From assembly GCF_019393635.1 (NCBI RefSeq), contig NC_057863.1, forward strand, positions 639,988,306 to 640,052,305: 64,000 nucleotides of DNA. Direction: 5' to 3'. The stretch's first letter is position 1, and each line of letters starts with the position of its first letter. Made by a program: the position numbers and the translations under genes. This stretch comes from Dromiciops gliroides (taxonomy: Eukaryota; Chordata; Mammalia; Microbiotheria; Microbiotheriidae). The notes under the pieces are model-generated. The model was not told the origin of the DNA. It made no database searches and saw only the letters and a program-made list of their open reading frames with translations. Below are positions 41,545-52,925 of this stretch, one piece after another.

Positions 41545-44500
41545 GTAAGTTAAAAGAAGTTAAATTTGATTAAAAAACAAAACAAACCCCCCAGTTTTCC
41601 AGATGAAAATAACATCAAATCAATAATATGTTTATTGTAATGAACTTAGAAGCTGGAATATTCTCCATAAGAAAATACATTGGTCACAGCTTAGCTCTTT
41701 GTTCTGTGCTCAGTTCATGTTGACCTTTACCTGCCCACTGATGGAGGGGAGCTGTGTTGTGGAATAGCTATCCAGATTGCCATTGATGCTTTCCTTTGGT
41801 GGGCAGTGTTACAGGCAGAAGGCTCTCTTTCTGAATTATATTTGCCTTTAGGTCATGGTAAAGTGAATTTGTCTTCCCTCAGAAGAGACACAGTCGACAT
41901 TGTGGGGAATTAGTTCAGAAGCATGTAGGAGTAGTGAGAGAGAATTCATTTTAGGGGTTAAACATTTTAGGACAGATTATTCAGAGGAGAGTGGGATGAC
42001 TGGGAGCTGGCAGAGTCAGGGAAGGTTTCCTGGAGGAGGTAGTAAGTAGGATATGAGTTGGGGATGGAAGGGTATGCTGGATTTGTTGAAAAGATGGGGA
42101 GGTGGCCGTGCCAGGTCAGGAGAATGGGGGAAGGGAGGTAGTGAGTCCTGCTTGAGTTTGGCTGGAGCACAGGGCTTGTGGAGGGAGGGATGCTTAGGAG
42201 CTGACTGCACAGTCTTCTGGGAGGAGGCGAGAACGTAACCCAGGAACTCGGGAGCAGAACATCGCAGTCTGTCCTTGGGAGAGGAGGCTGCAGAGGAAGG
42301 GAGCAGATGTGGATCAGGTCCCGTAGCCTGCCACCAGGGGGCACTCACTACCAGCTTTCCAGGAATGGACCAGGACGGCCAATTTAAGGGCTCAGGGGTG
42401 TTTGGGGTATAGAGCAGGGACCTCCCACAGCGTGACTTTGCTGAGACACAAGCCTGTAAACAAGGGTTAGGTTCTTGATGTGTCTTAAAAGTTGGTACTT
42501 AAAGGTATTTGGCCTCTTAGGCCCCTCTAGACCTTGCCAACATAGTCTTCAGCCTTTGAACAGGAAGGTGCTGTGCCTCATCTCGGGGCTTTTTCTCAGC
42601 TTCCGTTGATCAGTAGTCGTGCATTCTTTGTTCCTTCCCCCAGGATCTGTTGAGCGTCTCCAGTGCACAGAGCCCGGGCTAGGTGCTGGGGGACATAGGG
42701 ATGAGACCCTAGTGGAGCTCACTGTTTGGTGGGAAGATGTCCAGTAGCCCATGGCCCTGCAGGGCCCCCTTTGGCTTCTGTAGTGTTGGGGACAGTGGTG
42801 GAAGAGGGGCCAGAGTCACGGTATTAGACTGTGTGGTAGTTTAAACGGGAGACCCTTGTGCCGGGACCGGTGAGTGAGAGGATGGCCCTGGAGGAAAGGG
42901 CCCTGCCCATCCTCACCTGCTCACTGGCAGACCAGAAGACAAATAGAAGTGTGGCTGGCAGCTGGCAGCTGGCAAAGGAATGAGCTGCTTTCAATGTGTT
43001 TCCAACAGCAACAAGAAGCGTCAAAGGGCAGTTAGTTGATCCTTTGGTCAGTCCATGCTTTTCATATGCATTTGCCATGAGTGTCCCCTCCCCTGACAAT
43101 TAAAGCAATAGCAGTGATAGCAGTTTGTATACCAGCATCAATGACAGGGTGGGGAAGGGAGAACTGAGAAAACCCCTCCCAAGTGAATCAGCAATTATGC
43201 TTTAGTATTCAGGGACTTTAAAGCAGGGGTGCACAGAGCAGGGGACGGTGAAAAATGTTTGGGAGAACATGATTTAGGATGAAAAAATGACAGGCCACAG
43301 GCTTGTAGATCACATAGAAGCCTCATGCTAAAATGCCTCCTTTTTCTTTTCAAAAAGTTTTATTGAGGGGGCAGCTAGGTGGCACAGTGGATAAAGCACT
43401 GGCCTTGGATTCAGGAGGACCTGAGTTCAAATCTGGCCTCAGACACTTGACACTTACTAGCTATGTGACCCTGGGCAAGTCACTTAATCCTCGTTGCCCT
43501 GCAAAAAAAACCAAAACCAAAACCAAAGCATTATTGATACCTTTTGATTTGGAAATCATTTCCATATGTACATGCTCCTTAAAGCTGCTGATGGTGCGGT
43601 GGGTTGAACCCTGGGCCTGGAGTCAGGAAGAACTGAGTTCACATCTGACCTCACACACACTAGGGTTGTTGTGAGGATCGAGTGAGATATTAGTAAAGCA
43701 TTTAGCATAGTACCAGGCACACAGTAGGCACTACATGAATGCTTATTCCCAAATGAGGCTTTTTCTATAACAAAGAAAACCAGTTAACATCAATCTATGA
43801 CCATACTTGATAGTATTTATAAAATTCCACACCCATTTCCCCCTGTACCTGTCAGAGACGGGGGTAGGGTGAGGGAGAGGTGTATTTCATCGTCTCTTCT
43901 CTGGACCCAAGACTGGTCATTATAATTGCATAACATTTGGGCTTATTTTAGTGTTCTTTTCATTTGCTTTTTTTCTAGATGTTGTGTCATTTGTGTTTCT
44001 GGTTCTGCTTCTTTTACTCTGTATCTGTTCATACAAGTCTTCCCATGCTTCTTTGGTTGTCACATATTTGTCATTTCTTATCCTTCAGTAGTATTTCTTA
44101 ACATTCACACCCCACAGTTCAGTCAGCCTCTGTTTAGTGGCCACTGACTTTCTAGTTTTTTGCTGCCACAGAAAGTGGAACTCTGAATATTTTGGCTGGT
44201 GTGGCACATTTCTTTCTCTGACTTCCTTTGTGGTATTTTCCCTCCAGTGGAATCTCATGAATGCTTTCTTCAAGGTGCGTTGCATAGTGAACACCAATAA
44301 TACCACCGAAATGGCAGAGGATTATAAGAGGTCATACTTCCTAAAACGTTGAGAAGTGATAGACGGGGAAAAAAATGTACAAAATCCGTAGCAAAGATTC
44401 AGACTAGGTCATGTGATCCTAAGGGCATTTAAGGATGAAGCTGGAAGGAAAACAAGAGAGAACAATAATTGGAAATATCTGTGAGGATTTATATAACAAA

Positions 44501-47500
44501 CTTTTTTCCATGGAGCCATTGCATTTGAACTCAAGATCAGTCTGTGGCACTAATTACACAAGGAAATTGAAATGGCACCAGAGAAAACAAAGCTGGAATC
44601 AACAGTGGCGACACAAAGTATACAAAGATGAGGTCCATGTAGGAAATGACATGATTTTGAGGGGTTTGTTTAAAGGATTGGGTCTAGAAATATCTGAAAG
44701 GACAGAGGACACCAAATACCAGGAAAAAATATGGCTCTTAATTATAACTAGGGAAAAAAAAGCAAATAAAAAAACGATCAATAATTAATGATTCATAAAC
44801 CTTTCTCATCCCTACAGAAACCTTTTTAAGAATATTCCATCCATCCATTCATAGAGGGCATCCTTGATGAAGGTTGAAGGGGGGGAACAGGCAGGTTTTT
44901 CTAAATGATATTCTATAGCAGATCACATTTCTGTAGTCACATAACTGACTGAAAGGCACAGAGAATACAAGATCCCAGGATGCTGATTGTTTGTGGGTGA
45001 TTTTTGAAAAGTATGATTTGATAGAGCAAATTTGCTCCTCCAATGAGGTACATACCCCTTGTGTGCATCAAGATTGGGCAAGATTCCTTGAAGGGAGTAA
45101 CAACAAAGATAATTTTGTTCTGTGACCCTCTCATGACCTTTTTGGATGTGAGGCTCGCTCACCTAAGGCCCTTGCTACTCTTCTTTTTTTTTTTTAATTA
45201 TTTTCCAGTTACATATTACATATAAGGATAGTTTTCATCATTTGTTTTCACTGGATTTTTAGTTCCAAACCCCACCCCCTCCTTTCCCTCCCTCCTCCCC
45301 AAGATGGAAAGCAGTCTGATATATGTATATGTACAATCACATTAAACATATTTCTACATTAGTCATCTTGTGAAAGAAGAATCAGAGCACAAAGGAAAAA
45401 CCTCAAACAAGAAGGAAAAAAACCAAAACAGTCCAAAAGTAGAAACAGTTATGGTTCAATCGGCATTCATAAACTGCTGGGGGGGCTTTCTGTAAAGTGT
45501 CACCTCCTCCCACCTCCTGCTCACGTTGCTCTAGTAGCTGTCACCCTCCACAATCCTTTGCTTGCCATTAAAGTCCTTCCCTCCCGGGCCTGTCCAGCCT
45601 TCTAGGACCAGCCTGCCTGCCTGGAGTGCTTTGCCCCCTCATTTGGAGCGCCTGGTTTCCCTGGCTTCCTGCAGGAGGCCTTTCCCACTGACCCTCCCAA
45701 CTGCTAAAGCCTGCCCCTTTCACATGACTTTCATCTCTCTCTCTTTTGTGTCCCTAGTTACTTACAGGTTTGAATGTCTGCTCCTTGAGGGCCAGGCCTG
45801 GTGTTTGCCCTTCTTTGTATCCTCGGCAGTCACCTAGCATAACGTTTCTTAGCCTGTGGTCCATGGAACTTGTTTGGAAAAAAACACATCATCTTGATTT
45901 TCACTCACAGCCGGAGCACCTTGGTTCTTGTTTGTGGGTGGCGTTGTCGCGCCTGCATCCAAGCCCAGAATGTTGCAGAGCCTCTTAAGAGATCCAGAGT
46001 CTCCCAAGTGTTCTGCCTCACCATCCACCAACACGTGAAGAATTCCATCTCCACAGCCTGGCTTCTGACTCACAGGCACGGTTGGCTGGAGGACCCACCT
46101 GGCCCTGGCCCTTTATTCCAGGGATCTTGAACAAGATAAGGGCTAAACCTTGCAAACCCCCCATAAAAGGGGCATTGTAGAACAGGAAGAGAGAGCTGTG
46201 CCCAAAGCTTTGAGTCTCTTATCCACACCTTGCTTTCCTTTAAACATATTCAGTTCAACCCAGGACTTTCAAAGCCTGGCCTGCTTGTTGGTGTTTCCTT
46301 CTGGCTTTTTCCATGCTTTTTAAAAAAGCTTGAGGAACCCTCTTTTTCCCCCACCAAAAAACTTGAGGAAACTCCCCCCTCCTTCTATAAGTCTTTCCCC
46401 CCAAACAAAATCTTTGCGGCAAATAGGCATCATCGAGCAGCCTCCCTCGTCTTTGTCTGAAATAAGCGTATGCTTCTTTCTGCACCTTGAGGCCGCTGCC
46501 TCTCAGCAGGAGGAATTGTGGGCAGCAATTTCATGGAACACAGTTGAACAGACACTTTGGTTGGGCTACATTTGAACAGGAGGAGAGTGGGCCGGATGGC
46601 CTTTGGGAAATTGCAGAGTGCTTTTAATGGCCACCAGACCACTTTCTGAAGCAAAGATGCGGTGTTTATTCAAAGTGCCAGGCATTGGGTGATAGAAACA
46701 GAAGTGAGAGAGGCCCTGACTGCTAGAAACTTACATCCTGCTGGGATGAAAGATGCTCACAGGAAAGTAAGAACTGGGCATATACAAAATGAATGCTTAG
46801 CAATTTGGAAGGAGGTGCTGATTGGGGGAATCAGGAATGGCCTCTCCTTAAGCTGAGCCTTTATGGGAGCTAGTAGTTGCAAGGGGCAGAGGTCAGCAGG
46901 AAAATGAAAATCAGAGGGGAAGGAATAAAGTGAGTGACATGAAAGTAAGGGGGGAGGCTGAACATACTACATACTAAGTATTTCAGGAAGAAGAAAACTC
47001 AAAGGCCTTGAATAAAAACAGATAAGTTAGCAAGACAGACAGCAACAACAGAAGGAAATATGGCCTCCAGATCTAGTAAACAATTTCAGGCATCTATGAA
47101 TAAGTCCTGCAAAATGAAGGAAAGTGATTCAACACTTGACAAGCAGAGGACCCTGTGAAAGTTGAGGAGAATGTGGAATCACAAGCCACTATTCCTGAAT
47201 GGTTTAAAAGAGAAATGAGGGTTTTGAGAGCAGCAGAAATAATGAGCAGAATAGGAAAAACTTGAATCTTTAATGGCAAGCCTCACCAAAGAAAAAAAGA
47301 CAGAAAAATAGATTGGTAATGCAAATACACAGAAGAGAAGGAGAGGAGAGAAGCAAGAAACAAAAACATTAAAAGAAAATATGCTCATGGGGCAAGCAAA
47401 ATGTACAGATCTTGAAGACAGGATGCATAGAGACAATGTAAGGATCACAGGTATCCCAGAAGAACACGATAGGACAAAAACAACTTCACACCACAATGAA

Positions 47501-50500
47501 GGAAATAATAGAAGGTATTCTTCAAAAATATAAAATACCCAAACCATTAGAAGACTGGCTAGAGATTTTTTCTTTTTTTTTTTTTTTTGGTGAGACAGTT
47601 GGGGTTAAGTGACTTGCCCAGCGTCACACAGCTAGTAAATGTTAAGTGTCTGAGGCCGGATTTGAACTCAGGTCCTCCTGACTCCAGGGCTGATGCTCTA
47701 TCTACTGTGCACCTAGCAACACCACCCCACCCTGGTTAGAAATTTTAAATAACCTAGTCTCAGAAAAGGAAATAGATCTTGCTGTAAAGGAACTAACAAA
47801 ACAAAAACTGAAAACTCCTGTACCTGGTAGATCACAGGAGAATTTTATCAAACTAAATTGAGAAAGAAAGAACTCTACCACAATCTTTTTATGAGACAAA
47901 TATAGTCCTAATACCTAAACCAGGGAAAGATAAAACACGGAAAGAAAACTATAGGCCAGTATCATTAATTAACATTGATCCAGACATTTTATTTTTTTAA
48001 ATTTTTTGGTTTTTTGGTGAGGCAGTTGGGGTTAAGTGACTTGCCCAGAGTCACACAGCTAGTAAGTGTCAAGGGTCTGAGGCTGGGTTTGAACTCAGGT
48101 CCTCCTGAATCCAGGGCCAGTACTCGATCCACTGTGCCACCTAACTACCCCAATCCAGACATTTTAAACAAAGTCCTATCAAACAGACTACAATATTTTA
48201 TCCAAGAAATCATTCGTTATGATCAAGTGGGACTTTTACCAGGGATACAAGGACGATTCAACATTTGGAAAATAATCAACATAATTTCATTAAAAACCAA
48301 AACATTCAAAACCACACGATCATTTCAATAGATGCAGTAAAACCCTTTGACGAAGTACAACACTCTTATGTTTAAAACCCTACAAAGTAGAGTCATTGAA
48401 GGACTTTAAAAAAATATCATAAACAGCATGTATCAAAACCCCCAACCAAGCATCATATGCAATGGGGATACACTAGAACTTTTCCAATAGATATGAGAGT
48501 GAAGTAAGGGTGCCCAATTTCTACACTATTATTTGATGATAGTTCTTTTTTTCCTTCTGCATTATCCATGTTGTGAAAGAAGAATCAGAACAAAAGGGGA
48601 AAACCTCAAAAAAAGAAAAAACAGAAAACAAAAGTAGAAACAGTAGGGTTCAATCTGCATTCAGAATCCACAGTTCTTTTTTCTGGATGTTGAGAACATT
48701 TTCCATCATGAGTCCTTTGGAAATGTCTTGGATCATTGTACTTCTGAGAAGTGTAAAGTCTATCACAGCTGAACATCACACAATGTTGCTGTTACTGTGT
48801 ACAATGTTCTCCTGGTTCTGCTCACTTCATTCAGCATCAGTCAATTTAAGTCCAGGTTTTTCTGAAATCTGCCTGCTCATCATTTCTTACAGCACAATAG
48901 TATTCCATTATATTCATATACCACAACTTGTTTAGCCATTCCCCAGTTGATGGGCATTCCCTCGATTTCCAATTCTTTGCCACCACAAAGAGAGCTGCTA
49001 TAAATATTTTTGTACATGTGGGTCCTTTTCCCTTTTTTATGATCTCTTTGGGATATAGACCTAGTAGTGGTATTATTGCATCAAAGGATATGCACAGTCC
49101 CATAGCCCTTTGGGCATAGTTGTTTTGTTTTGCTTGATTTTTTGGGGGTGGGGCAATGAGGTTGTTAAGTAACTTTCCCAGGGTCACATAGCTATTAAAT
49201 GTCAAATGTCTGAGGCCAGATTTGAACTACGGTCCTCCTGAATCCAGGGCCAGTGCTTTATCCACTGAGCCACCTAGCTGCCCCATGACTTGCATTCTTA
49301 TAAATTTGATTTAGTTCCCTATAAATTTTAGAATTGAGGCCTTTATCAGAAACACTAGCTGTAAAAATTGTTTCCCAGCTTTCTGCTTTCCTTCTAATCT
49401 TGGCTGCATTGCTTCTGTTTGTACAAAACCTTTTTAATTTAATGTAATCAAAATCTTGATAATAGTTCTGAAAATGCTAGCAATAGCAATAAGACAAGAA
49501 AAAGGAATTAAAGGAACGATAGGTAAAGAGAACATAAAACTATCCCTGCTTATTGATGATGATAAGATGGTTTACTTGGAAACCATCTTTTACTTGGAGT
49601 TTTCCAAGTAAAACTGCGGGGAATCAGCAATGATACAAACCAAGACAATAGTATCAGCAAAGTTGCAGGCTACAAAATAAATCTCCAAAAATCAATATTT
49701 CTATATAATAATAAAGCCCCAAAAGCAATAATAGAAATGGAAATCTCGTTCCAAATTACTACCAGATGCATAAAATATCTGGGGATCAGCCTCCCAACAC
49801 ACACAAGAGATTTTTATAGATTCAATTACAAAGTGCTTCTTAAAGCAAATGAAGAACCTAAGTAACTGGAGGAATATTCAGTGCTCATGGCTAAGCTGTG
49901 CCAATATAATAAAAATGACAATATTACCAAAATTAATTTAAGCTTTTAAGGCTTTATCAATCAAATTAGCAAGGGGAAACTTTATATAGCTTGATAACAT
50001 AATAGCAATTCATTTGGAAAAACAAAAGATCTAGAATATCAAGAGCATTGATGAAAAGAAGGAAGGGTGAGTGGGGAATAGCACCTTTAGACATCAAACT
50101 ATTTTATAATGCAGCAGTTATCAAAACCATCTGCTACTGGTTAAAGAATACAGAGATAGATCAGTGAAACAGAGTAGAGAAGGGAGATTGAGAAAAAATA
50201 GAACTCAACTACCCAGTGTTTGATAAAGTGGAAAATGTAAGTTTACCTGGGGAAAAACTCCCTGTTTGATAAAAAAACTGCTAGACAGTAGTCTGGTAGA
50301 AATTATGTTACGACCAAAACCTTACATTATATACCACAATTCTTAATTGATATATTACCTTTATATTAAAAATCACACTATAAAAAATTGGAAGAGAAAC
50401 ATATATAGCTCTCACAGATGTAGGTAAGATATATAATATACTTCTATATTTCATTAATTCATATATATATATATATATATATAATTTTTTTTTTGGCAGG

Positions 50501-52663
50501 GCAATGAGGGTTAAGTGACTTGCCCAGGGTCACACAGCTAGTAAGTGTCAAGTGTCTGAGGCAGGATTTGAACTCAGGTCCTCCTGAATCCAGGACCTGT
50601 GCTCTATCCACTGCACCACCTAGCTGCCCCTAAGAGATATATTCTTAATCAAAGAAGATATACACTCAATTACAAAAGATAAAATTGATAGCTGATTACT
50701 TGAACCTGAAAAGCTTCTGCACAGACCACACTGGTGCATGTAAGATAAAAAGGGAAGTGGTTAGGGGCAGCTAGATGGTGCAGTGGATAGAGCACTGGCC
50801 CTGGAGTCAGGAGGACCTGAGTTCAAACCCTGCCTCAGACACTTGACACTTACTAGCTGTGTGACCCTGGGCAAGTCACTTAACCCCAATTGCCTCACCA
50901 AAAAAAAAAAAAAAAGGGAAGTGGTTGAATGGGGGGAAAAAATCTTTGTTTCAAATTTCTCTGATAAGGGTTTGGTATCCAACATATATAAACAATGAGA
51001 AAGCATGTAGATAGATAGACAAATATCAATTTGCCAGTACATTAATGATCAGAGGATTTGAACAAAGAACTGCAAATGAAGAAAGTATTCTAAATCACTA
51101 ATAATAAGAGAAATGCAAATCAAAACAATCTTGTGATTTTACTTCGCACCCTGTGAATTGGCAAAACATGACCAAAAATGTCAATAGTTACCAGTCCATT
51201 GCTGGCAGAGCTATGCAGTAACATGGCCATTTTGGAAAACAATTTGAAACTATGCAAATCAAGTGACTAAAATGTCCATACCCTTTGAACCAGAGACTCC
51301 ATTATTGGTAGTTTGCGAAGAGAAGGTTTGGAACAGGCTGTCGGGAATGCCCTTTCATCCCCCACATGGAGAATGGATCAGGGAACAGGGAAAGCATGTT
51401 GGTGTGATCATCTGCAGTCTGTGCAGCTGCATGGGAGGGGGGGGGGTCCAGGGTTGGGGTCAGGATAGGGATGTCTGGGAATGGGATGATGGCATAGAAG
51501 AAGCAGAGGTTGGGCCGAGTGTGGTCTGAAGGGGTTAACCAAAGGGCTGAGGTTTTCAGAGGGAGGGAAAGGGGAGCCAGAGCCAGGAGGTGATAATGAT
51601 GGCCCAGAAAAGCAGGAGGGGTGGAAGGACAGGCAGTGTGTGATCAGATAGAGGAGCTTCCTTCCGAGGTGTGGATAGTGGAGGCAGCAGGTCGTGATGA
51701 TGACGATGACAATGACGATGACGATGACGATGACGGTGGTGAGAGCTGGACTGTGTGTGCCCAGTGGAGTAAGGTGCAGACCATAGGAGGAAGGAGATGA
51801 TAGGCTGAGGCTTTGGAATGCCGTCATCTCTGAAGAGTAAAAGTTGTGGGCCCTCCAAGGTGGGTGAGTGGGTCGTGGGTCGCTCAGCAGCTGAAAGAGC
51901 ATGACTAGAAAAGTTGGCAGGACAGTCATGTCGGAGGGGCAAGGGGACAGGAGGGTACAACCCACATGATTCACCAGCACCCACTCAGGGGCATGAGATC
52001 TGGAGGAAAGCACATGGGGGAGTATTTACAGGAGGATGGGGACAGACGGCACTCACATGGCGTGGGAGGGCGTGGATGGGTTGGGGCATGTTCTGCGTGG
52101 AGGAGATCACAGAGCCGCACATGTATTGGATCCCAGCGTGCTTCTGTTAGCCCCTTAATCATCCTGGGGCTCAGCTTCCCCAGACAGAACTTGAGGAGGA
52201 GTCCCATCCCCTCCAGGGATGTTGGGAGGACCCATTGAAGCAGTGAGTCCAGCCAGACCTGGTGTGATGCTGGGTTGGGGGCAGACCCTCGTCTCCTGGG
52301 CTTGGGTTCTTCAGACTGTTGTTACTCTTGATTTGGGAAGTGGCGTACTGGGGAGCCCAACAGACCCCAGGCTCACCTTCTGTCCTTTGGCAGTCCCAGA
52401 GCCCCGTGAGGTGTTTGGGGAGTTGCACACACGGTCCTTCTTGGAGGGATGGGGGACTTGATAGATGTGGGCATTCCCTCCATCAGTGTAGCTCACAGCC
52501 CCTCCGTGCCTCCCCTCCCTACACAGGCAGACCTGATGATATCTTTGAAGCTGTTTCTTCTCTGCTAATCACTCCTGGTAAAAGGTTGTTACAGGCAGCT
52601 CACTGACACTCACCACAAATCTTCCCACTGCCTCTTGGGTAACTTATGACTTTGATCCTTCCA

Positions 52664-52712
<49 letters not shown>

Positions 52713-52867
52713 CGTGCACGCACACATACACAGAGCTAGAATCTTTGAAAAAACGATTGCAATTGGGTTTTCTAAAAAATTATTGATATTTTTATACAAT
52801 ATGTTCTTCCTTGGACTTATCCGGAGAGCCATGTCTTTAAGGAGGGAGAGGGGGGAGGGGGGAGACG

Positions 52868-52925
<58 letters not shown>

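Larger units (their letters stand above)
46940..51310 (+). mobile_element. LINE-1, long degenerate copy with nested insertions
   Basis: Sense fragments of L1: ORF1-like A-rich coding relic (about 47020-47550), then ORF2 reverse-transcriptase and C-terminal parts (47740-47977, 48153-48546, 49456-50480, 50633-50762, 50927-51300). Frame pieces include a QTIARPVSLI-like block after CCAGGGAAAGATAAAACAC, and [14 protein letters not shown] near 48320. Numerous stops and frame breaks; the 3'UTR and poly(A) are missing, so the copy is dead and 3'-truncated. Four SINEs and a second, antisense L1 are inserted. Confidence 0.8.

Noticed and set aside
44435-44788. 117-codon frame as a possible small gene
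   Set aside because: It matches RTE reverse-transcriptase blocks and continues into broken RTE sequence.
51408-52013. 201-codon minus-strand frame with IVIVIVIV run
   Set aside because: The hydrophobic run is the translated GATGAC microsatellite; no family support.
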